Shown here: positions 7,107 to 13,905 of the stretch, piece by piece | How the letters are laid out: each line of letters starts with the position of its first letter | Position numbering within the stretch: the stretch's first letter is position 1 | Origin: Coriobacteriia bacterium | Lineage (GTDB): Bacteria > Actinomycetota > Coriobacteriia > Anaerosomatales > Anaerosomataceae | DNA length: 14,803 nucleotides | Direction of reading: 5' to 3' | Assembly (NCBI GenBank): GCA_016938395.1 | Contig: JAFGUS010000133.1 | Location: 1-14,803 of the forward strand | The notes under the pieces: generated by a model | Database searches by the model: none | Told to the model about the DNA's origin: nothing | What the model saw: only the letters and a program-made list of their open reading frames with translations | Position numbers and translations under genes: made by a program

Positions 7107-9104
7107 GTGAACCGAAACCTGAGGACTGCGCTCCTCTACCTGTTCTTCATCGTGCTGGGCCTGCTCTTCCTGGCCAACACGCTGCAGCCGGCCGGCACGA
7201 TCGACGAGCTGGACAGCTCGGCGTTCATGGAAGCGCTCAAGGATGAGCGTGTGGTCACCGTGGAGGTGTATCCGCGCAACCAGGCCGTCGAGGGGACGTA
7301 TTACCCCGACGACGCGGCTCGTGAGGCCGAGGAGACCAAGCAGTTCACCACCGCGTACCTCGACAACGCGGCGCTCGACACCGCGCTCGCCGAATATCCG
7401 CCGTCTGGTGGCGTGAAGGTCGATATGCGCGACACTGGCGCGTGGTTGGGCCTGCTCGCGTCGTTCATCCCCGTGGTCATCATCGTGGTCGTCATGTTCT
7501 GGCTCATCAACTCGATGCAGGGCGGCAACTCCAAGGTCATGTCGTTCGGGAAGAGCCGCGCCAAGCGCATCACGCGCGACCAGCCGCGCATCACCTTCAA
7601 GGACGTGGCAGGTGTGGACGAGGCGGTCGAGGAGCTTGAGGAGATCAAGGAGTTCCTCGCCAACCCCGGCAAGTTCCAGGCACTCGGCGCCAAGATCCCC
7701 AAGGGCGTGCTGCTCGTAGGCCCTCCGGGCACCGGTAAGACGCTGCTCGCGCGCGCTGTGGCGGGCGAGGCCGGCGTGCCGTTCTTCACCATCTCGGGCT
7801 CGGACTTCGTCGAGATGTTCGTCGGCGTGGGCGCGAGCCGTGTGCGAGACCTCTTCGAGCAGGCCAAGGCCGCAAGCCCGTGCATCGTCTTCATCGACGA
7901 GCTCGATGCGGTGGGCCGGATGCGCGGCGCAGGCCTCGGCGGCGGGCACGACGAGCGCGAGCAGACGCTCAACCAGTTGCTCGTGGAGATGGACGGGTTC
8001 GACATCAAGGACAACGTCATCATCATGGCGGCCACCAACCGGCCCGACGTGCTCGACTCGGCGCTGCTTCGCCCGGGCCGTTTCGACCGGCAGATCCTCG
8101 TAGACCGGCCGGACCTTCGGGGCCGTGCCGAGATCCTCAAGATCCACTCGCGCGGCAAGCCGCTCGGCGGCGAGATCGACCTCGAAGTCATTGCGCGTCG
8201 TACGCCCGGCTTCACCGGCGCAGACCTTGCCAACCTCGTGAACGAGGCGGCGCTCCTGGCCGCCCGGCACGGCAAGAAGGAAGTCGAAATGGTGGAGCTA
8301 GAGGAGTCCATCGAGCGCGTCATCGCCGGCCCCGAGAAGAAGAGCCGCATCATCTCGGACAAGGAGAAGCGCATCATCGCGTACCACGAGTCGGGTCACG
8401 CGCTCGTGGGACACGTGCTCCCCAACACCGACCCCATCCATAAGATCAGCATCATCAGCCGCGGCCGGGCGCTCGGCTACACGCTGGCGCTGCCGGTGGA
8501 GGACAAGTTCCTCTCCTCGCGCGGCGAGATGCTCGACGAGATCGCGATGATGCTCGGTGGTCGTGTGGCCGAGGCCATCACCATGGGCGACATCACCACA
8601 GGCGCGAGCAACGACATCGAGCGGGCCACCAAGCTCGCGCGGCAGATGGTCACGCAGTACGGCATGAGTGACAAGCTCGGGCCGATGACGCTCGGCGACG
8701 GGCAGCACGAGGTGTTCCTGGGCCGTGACTTCTCTGCCACGCCCAACTACTCGCAGGAGATCGCGTTCGAGATCGACAAGGAGATCCGCCGGCTGATCGA
8801 CGGCGCGTACGAGACCGCCTTTGCGATCCTCACCGAGCGGCGGGATCAGCTCGAGCTCATGGCCGACGTCCTCGAAGAGCGCGAGACGGTCGACAAGGAG
8901 GAGCTCGAGGCGCTGCTCGAAGGGCGCTGGGAGGAGCAGCTCAAGAAGGAGCAGCAGCGGCAGGCCGAGGCCGAGGAGCAGGCCGAACGCGACGGCGCAG
9001 CGGCGGCGCAGGAGAAGGAGCCGGAACAGCCTGTCGAGACCGACACCCGTCCTCTCGTGGATGTGGGACCGGCCGATATCGGCGATTCGGCCGCGCCGGC
9101 CTAG
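7107..9104 (+). CDS. ftsH: ATP-dependent zinc metalloprotease FtsH
   Basis: FtsH is a membrane-anchored hexameric AAA+ protease that degrades misfolded membrane proteins and some regulators. The 665-residue protein has a first transmembrane helix (about 7-24), a short extracytoplasmic domain, and a second helix (about 111-132). The AAA module carries Walker A GPPGTGKT (205-212), Walker B IVFIDELD (about 260-267) and the second region of homology ([20 protein letters not shown]). The zinc site HESGH (427-431) and the LGGRVAE/TTGASND segment complete the protease domain. FIDELD and HESGH differ from the commoner FIDEID and HEAGH without loss of catalytic residues. The tail (about 605-665) is rich in Glu, Gln and Ala and probably disordered or coiled. 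The GTG start has AAGGAG nine bases upstream. An upstream in-frame extension overlapping hpt is rejected because TM1 begins at this start. The SPFH protein in this window belongs to a family known to bind FtsH elsewhere. Confidence 0.97.
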   Translation: MNRNLRTALLYLFFIVLGLLFLANTLQPAGTIDELDSSAFMEALKDERVVTVEVYPRNQAVEGTYYPDDAAREAEETKQFTTAYLDNAALDTALAEYPPSGGVKVDMRDTGAWLGLLASFIPVVIIVVVMFWLINSMQGGNSKVMSFGKSRAKRITRDQPRITFKDVAGVDEAVEELEEIKEFLANPGKFQALGAKIPKGVLLVGPPGTGKTLLARAVAGEAGVPFFTISGSDFVEMFVGVGASRVRDLFEQAKAASPCIVFIDELDAVGRMRGAGLGGGHDEREQTLNQLLVEMDGFDIKDNVIIMAATNRPDVLDSALLRPGRFDRQILVDRPDLRGRAEILKIHSRGKPLGGEIDLEVIARRTPGFTGADLANLVNEAALLAARHGKKEVEMVELEESIERVIAGPEKKSRIISDKEKRIIAYHESGHALVGHVLPNTDPIHKISIISRGRALGYTLALPVEDKFLSSRGEMLDEIAMMLGGRVAEAITMGDITTGASNDIERATKLARQMVTQYGMSDKLGPMTLGDGQHEVFLGRDFSATPNYSQEIAFEIDKEIRRLIDGAYETAFAILTERRDQLELMADVLEERETVDKEELEALLEGRWEEQLKKEQQRQAEAEEQAERDGAAAAQEKEPEQPVETDTRPLVDVGPADIGDSAAPA

Positions 9105-9132
9105 GCCGCCGTTCGGGTCACAGTGTTCAACG

Positions 9133-9160
9133 GAGGCGCCGCCCGCAGGGGTGGCGCCTC
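9133..9160 (+). terminator. Hairpin terminator after ftsH
   Basis: GAGGCGCCGCC (9133-9143) pairs with 9150-9160 through 11 bp, with one G-U pair, around a six-base loop. It starts 28 bases after the ftsH stop. The following sequence (GTTCGTCGG) is only weakly T-rich, so termination may be incomplete, but the position is right. Confidence 0.7.
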
Positions 9161-9205
9161 GTTCGTCGGGGGTTCCGGGCGCACGGTTGCGTGTCAGATG
9201 TCGCG

Positions 9206-9259
9206 CCACCGCCCCACCTGGCTGCCACGCCGCCGCCATCGCCCCACCCGGCTGCCGTG
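9206..9259. repeat. Imperfect tandem repeat, two 30-bp units
   Basis: The 20-base core GCCACCGCCCCACCTGGCTG at 9206-9225 recurs 30 bases later at 9236-9255 with two changes; similarity continues to about 9259. It is located between the ftsH terminator and the PadR promoter. Two units of 30 bp are too few for a CRISPR array and there are no spacers. Confidence 0.65.
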
Positions 9260-9279
9260 TCGAACAATCGAGGTAGGGC

Positions 9280-9308
9280 TTGCATACGTCAGATATATGT
9301 CTTATACA
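9280..9308 (+). promoter_or_regulatory. Promoter of the padR-nifX-minD block
   Basis: TTGCAT (9280-9285) and TATACA (9303-9308) are separated by exactly 17 bases. The region is very AT-rich compared with its surroundings. It lies directly upstream of the PadR gene. Transcription would start at about 9315. Confidence 0.65.
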
Positions 9309-9312
9309 TATA
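9294..9312. promoter_or_regulatory. Palindromic operator, probable PadR binding site
   Basis: TATATGT (9294-9300) and its exact reverse complement ACATATA (9306-9312) flank a five-base centre, CTTAT. The inner ATGT...ACAT halves are the hallmark of operators bound by PadR-family repressors. The palindrome covers the spacer and the -10 box of the promoter, so binding would block transcription. It lies 23 bases before the PadR start, which suggests autoregulation. Confidence 0.7.
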
Positions 9313-9335
9313 GTGTGAAGGAGATTGAGATCGAC

Positions 9336-9779
9336 ATGGATACGCCGCAGAGCGGACGCGAAACGCGGGGCGGCCAGGGGGCGGGCGGCCCTCGCCGGCG
9401 TCGCTGTTGCGAAGCTGCCGACGGCAGCCAACGGCAGCTCGGCCGCGGCCGTGGTGCCCTCCTCGAGCCGGCCCTGCTCGCGGCGCTCGCGCACGGCAGG
9501 GCGCACGGCTACGACCTCGTCCGCGCAATCGAGGAGATGACCGGAGGTGAGGTCGTCCCGGACACCGGCGGTCTCTACCGCATCCTGCGTCGGCTCGAAG
9601 CGGACGGATTCGCTGCGTCGAGCTGGCAGGAGAGCGAGGCGGGTCCGCAGCGGCGCGAGTATCGGCTGACCGCTGAAGGACGGGCGCTCCTCAAGCACTG
9701 GCTCCTCCATCTCGAGGAGCGCAAGACGGCACTGGACACACTGACCGATGCGGTGCGGGAGAGCGCGCAGGACGCGTAG
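9336..9779 (+). CDS. PadR-family transcriptional regulator
   Basis: The protein has 147 residues. A PadR winged-helix domain (about 41-125) shows LLEPALLAALAHGRAHGYDL, the recognition region TGGLYRILRRLEADGF, and the wing with RREYRLTAEGRALL. A short C-terminal helix (about 122-142) suits PadR dimer formation. The first 40 residues are unusual: Gly/Arg-rich with a cluster RRRRCC and a Cys-Cys pair (24-25), which could be a redox or metal sensing element; that is speculation. ATG 9336 has AAGGAG (9318-9323), with a long 12-base spacing. An in-frame GTG at 9315 coincides with the predicted transcription start and could be a leaderless alternative, adding seven residues. It is first in a co-directional block with DUF5320-like, NifX-like and MinD-like genes, which it probably represses together with itself. 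Confidence 0.88.
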   Translation: MDTPQSGRETRGGQGAGGPRRRRCCEAADGSQRQLGRGRGALLEPALLAALAHGRAHGYDLVRAIEEMTGGEVVPDTGGLYRILRRLEADGFAASSWQESEAGPQRREYRLTAEGRALLKHWLLHLEERKTALDTLTDAVRESAQDA

Positions 9780-9810
9780 CAGACCGCACCGAGGAAAGGG
9801 GGTCTTGGCG

Positions 9811-10008
9811 ATGCCAGGACAGGACGGAACGGGACCGGAGGGTCGTGGACCACTGACCGGTCGTGGCGCGGGCAACTGTGCGACACCGGCGGACGAGACG
9901 ACCAACGGCCGGTTCTTCGGCAGGCGGCTCGGACTTGGCAGGGGCCTTGGCCTGGGTGCTCGCGGCCGCGGCCGTGGACTCGGACGCGGGCTGGGGTGGC
10001 GCCGATGA
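9811..10008 (+). CDS. DUF5320-like small Gly/Arg-rich protein
   Basis: The protein has 65 residues. The N-terminus MPGQDGTGPEGRGPLTGRGA followed by GNC is the signature of the small DUF5320-type proteins found beside NifX-like and MinD-like genes in anaerobes. The second half is a low-complexity Gly-Arg-Leu tract (from about residue 34, repeated GRGLG units). It has one cysteine, Cys23. The start has a purine-rich AAGGGGG about eight bases upstream. Its stop overlaps the next gene's ATG (ATGA), indicating translational coupling. The role is unknown. Family position suggests a part in assembling or handling the cluster or metal of the orange-protein-type complex, but nothing in the sequence shows this. 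Confidence 0.8.
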   Translation: MPGQDGTGPEGRGPLTGRGAGNCATPADETTNGRFFGRRLGLGRGLGLGARGRGRGLGRGLGWRR

Positions 10009-10364
10009 AGGTCGCAATCACGTCACTCGGCCCCACGGTCGAGGACATGGTGGACGAGCGGTTCGGCAGAGCTATGTACTTCATCGTCGCGGACACCGAG
10101 GGCGACAGCGTTGATGTCGTCGCCAACGACGCGAACCGTAACGCGCTAGGGGGTGCGGGAACCGCCTCGGCCGAACTGGTGTCAGGTCGTGGTGCGGAGG
10201 CGGTGATCACGGGTCATCTTGGCCCGAAGGCGTTCTCGGGTCTTAAAGCGGCGGGTATCCGCGGCTACGATGGGGGTGGCATGACGGTGGCGGCGGCGCT
10301 TGCCGCGTTCGCCGAGGGTACGCTCCGCTCGCTCGACGAGGCCGGAGAGGCGCACGCCGGCTGA
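10005..10364 (+). CDS. NifX/NifB-type (dinitrogenase FeMo-cofactor biosynthesis, orange-protein-like) protein, first copy
   Basis: The protein has 119 residues and forms one RNase H-like NifX/NifB-C domain. It begins MKVAITSLGPTVEDMVDERF with FGRA, then has the family's AELVSGRGAEAVITGHLGPK segment and the KAFSGLKAAGIRGYDG end. These domains bind iron- or molybdenum-containing clusters; in the orange protein of Desulfovibrio a Mo-Cu cluster is held. This copy has no cysteine at all, so cluster binding, if any, would be non-covalent or through other side chains. ATG 10005 is chosen because it overlaps the upstream stop by ATGA; GTG 9996 would add three residues. No nif structural genes are present, so the nitrogenase label is about family only. 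Confidence 0.9.
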   Translation: MKVAITSLGPTVEDMVDERFGRAMYFIVADTEGDSVDVVANDANRNALGGAGTASAELVSGRGAEAVITGHLGPKAFSGLKAAGIRGYDGGGMTVAAALAAFAEGTLRSLDEAGEAHAG

Positions 10365-10389
10365 CGGTGACAACGGAAAGGACGCAGAC

Positions 10390-10773
10390 GTGTCAGAGAA
10401 CGGACGGATCGTGCTGGCGGTGCCGACGATGGGCGAGGGCGGTATCGACTGTCAGCGCTCGGGTCACTTCGGTCGTTGTGACTGCTTTACGGTAGTCGAG
10501 ATAGAGGACGACGAGGTTGTCGAAGTCCGCGTGGTGGACAACCCGCCCCATGCGGATGGTGGCTGCCTCACGCCGGTGAACCTGCTCTCCTCGCATGGCG
10601 TGAACGCCCTGGTTGTGGCCGGTATCGGCGGAAGGCCGCTTGCTGGCTTTAATGACGCCGGAATCACCGTCTACTACGACGACCAGCTGCCGATTGTGGC
10701 AGACGCTGTCGCGGCGCTCATGAGCGGCGCTATGGAGGTCATCGATCCGTCGTACGTGTGCGGCGGTCACTAG
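10390..10773 (+). CDS. NifX/NifB-type cluster-binding protein, second copy (Cys-rich)
   Basis: The protein has 127 residues from a GTG start with AAAGGA seven bases upstream. The family motif HFGRCDCFTVVE lies at 26-37, DNPPHADGGCLTPVNLL at 50-66 and VVAGIGGRPLAGFNDAGI at 75-92. Unlike the first copy it has Cys21, Cys30, Cys32, Cys59 and a C-terminal VCGGH with Cys124, all plausible metal or cluster ligands. It ends four bases before the first MinD-like ATPase gene. The cysteine-free and cysteine-rich copies probably have different jobs, for example carrier and scaffold, but this is inference. An in-frame upstream extension to 10300 is rejected as it overlaps the previous gene in non-family sequence. 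Confidence 0.92.
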   Translation: MSENGRIVLAVPTMGEGGIDCQRSGHFGRCDCFTVVEIEDDEVVEVRVVDNPPHADGGCLTPVNLLSSHGVNALVVAGIGGRPLAGFNDAGITVYYDDQLPIVADAVAALMSGAMEVIDPSYVCGGH

Positions 10774-10777
10774 GCTT

Positions 10778-11698
10778 GTGAGTACCGAGCACCTGCCGCC
10801 GTTGCTTGGCCGTCTGACCGTGGCTGTCGCCTCGGGCAAGGGCGGCACGGGTAAGACACTCGTGGCCACCAACCTGGCGCTCGCCGCCGCGCGCGCGGGT
10901 TCACCGGTGGCCCTCGTGGACTGCGACGCGGACGCGCCCAACGACGCGCTCTTTCTCGCGCCGGTCGAACCACGACGCACCGACGTCACTGTGCCGCTGC
11001 CGGTGATCGACGCCGACGCGTGCGTGCTCTGTGGCGCCTGTCGGGACGCATGTGCCTACGGCGCCATCCGCATCCTCGGCGGCTCGGTGCTCGTATTCCC
11101 GGAACTGTGCCACGGGTGCGGCGCGTGCGTGAGCGTGTGTTCGCCGCGCGCTATCACCGAGGAGCCGCGGCGCGTGGGCGAGGTCGAGTGGGGCCGTCTA
11201 TCCCCGGGTCTCGCGGATCCTGCGGGCGCCGACGTCATCACTGGGCGCCTCGATATCGGTGAGGTGAAGACGCCATCGGTGATCCGGGCGGCGCGCGAGC
11301 GGGCGGAGGTCCTCCACCGTGCGGTGACGATTCTCGACGCACCTCCGGGCGTTGCGTGCGCTGCGGTCGCCGCCATCCGGGATGCCGACGTGCTCGTGCT
11401 TGTGACCGAGCCCACGCCGTTCGGGCTGCACGATCTCGAGCTCGCGGTCACGCTCGGACAGGAGATGCGAATTCCGCTCGGCGTCGTCATCAACCGCGAC
11501 GGCGAGGATGGAGCTGACATCGCCGGCTTCTGCGAGCGCGAGGGCATTCCGATCCTCGCCCGCATCCCCTTCGAGCGGCGGATCGCCGAGATCTACGCGG
11601 ACGGCGGCCTCGTGATCGACGAGCATCCGGACGGTGCCGCATGGTTCGCGGCGCTTTGGACCGCGGTTCGCGAGCGTGCCGAGGAGGCCGAGTGGTGA
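10778..11698 (+). CDS. MinD/Mrp-like ATPase with inserted two-[4Fe-4S] ferredoxin domain, first copy
   Basis: The protein has 306 residues. It has a deviant Walker A, KGGTGKT (21-27), the MinD-type DCDADAPN switch (48-55) and Walker B-like DAPPG (187-191). Inserted between them is a ferredoxin domain with C82-x2-C85-x2-C88-x3-C92 and C111-x2-C114-x2-C117-x3-C121, enough for two [4Fe-4S] clusters. This is the architecture of the Orp3/Orp4-type ATPases of orange-protein systems and of cobyrinic-acid synthase-like ATP-binding proteins. The GTG start has no clear Shine-Dalgarno; it follows the previous stop by four bases and is probably translated by re-initiation. Expected role: ATP-driven loading or transfer of metal clusters in the cytoplasm, with the next gene as partner. 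Confidence 0.92.
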   Translation: MSTEHLPPLLGRLTVAVASGKGGTGKTLVATNLALAAARAGSPVALVDCDADAPNDALFLAPVEPRRTDVTVPLPVIDADACVLCGACRDACAYGAIRILGGSVLVFPELCHGCGACVSVCSPRAITEEPRRVGEVEWGRLSPGLADPAGADVITGRLDIGEVKTPSVIRAARERAEVLHRAVTILDAPPGVACAAVAAIRDADVLVLVTEPTPFGLHDLELAVTLGQEMRIPLGVVINRDGEDGADIAGFCEREGIPILARIPFERRIAEIYADGGLVIDEHPDGAAWFAALWTAVRERAEEAEW

Positions 11699-11729
11699 TG
11701 CACCTGATTCTCCAGGAGGCGGGGCGCTG

Positions 11730-12662
11730 ATGCGCACGATCGTCTTCGCCTCGGGCAAAGGTGGAACCGGCAAGACCACGCTGACGGCGCTCGCCGCCCA
11801 CTTCGCCGCCGCCGATGGCACGTCGCTGGTGCTCGCCGACTGTGACGTGGAGGCCGCCAACCTGCCCATCGCGCTCCGAGCCGTCGAGACGGGGTGCGAC
11901 GCGTTCGCCGGCGGCGCTAAGGCGGTGATCGACCCGGAGGCGTGCCGCGGGTGCGGCGCGTGCCAGGTGGCGTGCCGCTTCGACGCGATCGGCCCCTCGG
12001 AGGAGTACTTCCGTGACCGCACGTACGTCGTCGACCCGTGGGCGTGCGAGGGCTGCGGTGCGTGCGTGCCGGTGTGCGGAGATGCCGCCATCCGCATGGA
12101 GCCCTCGCAGGCGGGCGAGGTGTGCGCGGCGGACACCACTATAGGGGCGATGGTCTTCGGCCGGCTGGCGCCCGGCGAGGACCTCTCGGGCAAGCTCGTG
12201 ACCGAGGTGCGGACGCGTGCCGCGCGGCTTGCAGAAGAGCGCGACGCGTCGCTCATGCTGATCGACGGACCGCCGGGCGTGGGGTGCCCGGCCATCGCCT
12301 CGGTCACCGGCACCGACCTGCTCGTGGCCGTGGCAGAGCCCACCATCTCCGGTGAGCACGACCTGCGACGCCTCGTGCTGCTCGCGCGGCGACTCGGCAC
12401 GCCGGTGGCTGTCGTGCTCAACAAGGCCGATCTGTCGCACTCCGGCGCCGAGCGCATCCGCGCACTCGCCGCCGCCGAAGGCCTTCCGATGCTCGGGGAC
12501 GTCCCCTTTGACCCGGACCTGGCGGGGGCGCTCGAGCGCCTCGCGATCGGCGAATCGCCCGCTGCGCTTCGAAGCCCCGACCGGCAGGGAATCGCGGCCG
12601 TGCGGCGAATCTGGTTCTCAGTGGCCGAGATGGCCGCTGCGCAAGGTCCCCCGGGGGAATGA
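11730..12662 (+). CDS. MinD/Mrp-like ATPase with inserted two-[4Fe-4S] ferredoxin domain, second copy
   Basis: The protein has 310 residues and is a paralogue of the preceding gene. Walker A is KGGTGKT at 10-16, followed by DCDVEAAN (38-45) and DGPPGVGCP (179-187). Its ferredoxin insert has C72-x2-C75-x2-C78-x3-C82 and C106-x2-C109-x2-C112-x3-C116. Deviant Walker A ATPases work as dimers, so this and the first copy may form a heterodimer. ATG 11730 has AGGAGG ten bases upstream; an in-frame start at 11634 would overlap the previous gene with non-family sequence. It ends 33 bases before the histidine kinase gene. Confidence 0.92.
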   Translation: MRTIVFASGKGGTGKTTLTALAAHFAAADGTSLVLADCDVEAANLPIALRAVETGCDAFAGGAKAVIDPEACRGCGACQVACRFDAIGPSEEYFRDRTYVVDPWACEGCGACVPVCGDAAIRMEPSQAGEVCAADTTIGAMVFGRLAPGEDLSGKLVTEVRTRAARLAEERDASLMLIDGPPGVGCPAIASVTGTDLLVAVAEPTISGEHDLRRLVLLARRLGTPVAVVLNKADLSHSGAERIRALAAAEGLPMLGDVPFDPDLAGALERLAIGESPAALRSPDRQGIAAVRRIWFSVAEMAAAQGPPGE

Positions 12663-12695
12663 ACCTGACGTAAGTGCCGCGCGGAAGGGGACCGC

Positions 12696-13895
12696 GTGAG
12701 AGGACCGTACAAGGGCCGTCCCGCACGCGACGGATCCCGCTTCAGGCTCTTCGGTCGCGGAGGCGAGCGCGAACTCGTCGGTCAGCCACCGCAAGGTCAG
12801 CTTGCCCTCATCACGGCACTCGATGTGGTGGCCGCCTCGGTCTCAACTGCACGCACACTCACCGACGTGCTCGGCATCATCGTCGATGCGGCCAAGCGCT
12901 TCACCGGAACGGAGAAGGCGCTCATCTGCCTCGTGGACGAGTACGCTGATGCGCTCGCGTTCGATTCCTCGACGCTCGTGGTGCGCGGAGCGCGTGACGT
13001 GCACGAGGAAGAGTGGTGGGGTCCGCGTCTGGCCGAGGTGGCCGAGGACATGTTCGCCGACGGTCGCCCGTTCTTCGACCTCGATGACATGCGAGACGCA
13101 TGGATGCTCGCCCTGCCGGTGCGTGTGTACGACCGCCCGATCGGCATCCTCGTGGCGATCAACGGCACCGACCACGCGCTCCTTCAGGAGCACACCGCCT
13201 TCCTGTCGATTCTCGGCACGTTTGCCGCGGCGTCGATCGCCAACGCGCGTCTGGCCGAGGAGAGTCAGTACGCACTGCTTGCGAGCGAGCGCGAGCGCAT
13301 CGCGCGCGAGATGCACGACGGCATCGCGCAGTCGCTGTTCTCGATCTCGCTCGGCATGGAGGTGTGCAAGAAGCAGGTCTACCGTGATCCCGCGCTCGTG
13401 TACGAGCGGCTGAACGAGATGCAGCACCTGCTCGAGCACAGCATGGGTGAGCTCCGGCGCTACATCTACGACCTGCGACCGGCCAAGCTGCAGGAGCTCG
13501 GCCTCAAGGGCGCGATCGACTACTGGTTGCAGCAGATGGCGTCCACGAGCGACCTGCACGTCTCAACACAGATTCGGGGCGAGGCGAGACCGCTCGGCGC
13601 GGAGACCGAGGCGTGTCTGTACCGCGTTGCCCGCGAGGCGGTGAGCAACGCAGCGAAGCACTCTCGCGCCACGGCGATCACCGTCGTGATCGAGTACGGT
13701 GACGGCGCGGTCGAGGTGCGTGTTGAGGACGACGGCGTGGGTTTCGACGTCAGAGAGGCCGTCGAGGCGAGTGACGGTGGCGAAACGGTGGGGCTGCGCA
13801 GCCTTCGCGAGCGGCTGCGCATCGCCAACGGTACACTGGTGATCGAATCGGCGCCGGGCGCCGGTTGCCGGGTGTGTGGACGGGTGCCGTGCTGA
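12696..13895 (+). CDS. Cytoplasmic GAF-domain sensor histidine kinase (NarL/DegS type)
   Basis: The protein has 399 residues and no transmembrane helix. An Arg/Gly-rich start (1-35) leads to a GAF sensor domain (about 38-185). The HisKA_3 dimerisation and phosphoacceptor domain has ERERIAREMHDGIAQSL with His207 as the predicted phosphorylation site. The ATP-binding domain shows the N-box EAVSNAAKHSRA (Asn318), G-box DDGVGF (345-350) and GLRSLRERL. The end, GCRVCGRVPC, carries three cysteines (391, 394, 399) where relatives usually have none. The GTG start has AAGGGG a few bases upstream. The response regulator follows after 10 bases. The signal is unknown; a soluble GAF kinase next to iron-sulfur proteins could sense a redox cue or small ligand, which is inference. 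Confidence 0.93.
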   Translation: MRGPYKGRPARDGSRFRLFGRGGERELVGQPPQGQLALITALDVVAASVSTARTLTDVLGIIVDAAKRFTGTEKALICLVDEYADALAFDSSTLVVRGARDVHEEEWWGPRLAEVAEDMFADGRPFFDLDDMRDAWMLALPVRVYDRPIGILVAINGTDHALLQEHTAFLSILGTFAAASIANARLAEESQYALLASERERIAREMHDGIAQSLFSISLGMEVCKKQVYRDPALVYERLNEMQHLLEHSMGELRRYIYDLRPAKLQELGLKGAIDYWLQQMASTSDLHVSTQIRGEARPLGAETEACLYRVAREAVSNAAKHSRATAITVVIEYGDGAVEVRVEDDGVGFDVREAVEASDGGETVGLRSLRERLRIANGTLVIESAPGAGCRVCGRVPC

Positions 13896-13905
13896 GAGGG
13901 GCCTC

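Noticed and set aside
8385..8399. HESGH instead of HEAGH in FtsH as a sign of lost protease function
   Set aside because: Both histidines and the catalytic glutamate are kept; only a non-ligand position differs, so activity is expected.
9206..9259. Possible CRISPR repeat
   Set aside because: Only two imperfect units with no real spacer, and no cas genes in the window.
8298..9905. 535-codon open frame on the minus strand across ftsH, the intergenic region and padR
   Set aside because: It covers two well-supported genes, a promoter and a repeat; the translated sequence is low-complexity Leu/Arg/Ala with no family resemblance.
10005..10773. Evidence for nitrogen fixation from NifX-type proteins
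   Set aside because: No nifH, nifD, nifK, nifE, nifN or full-length nifB is present, and the neighbours are those of orange-protein-type systems.
11198..12712. Long open frame on the minus strand opposite the two MinD-like genes
   Set aside because: Ser/Pro/Arg-rich antisense shadow of two genes with intact Walker and ferredoxin motifs.
13832..13837. TACACT inside the kinase gene as an internal promoter for the response regulator
   Set aside because: It resembles the TATACT context at 3392, but it lies in conserved coding sequence with no -35 support.
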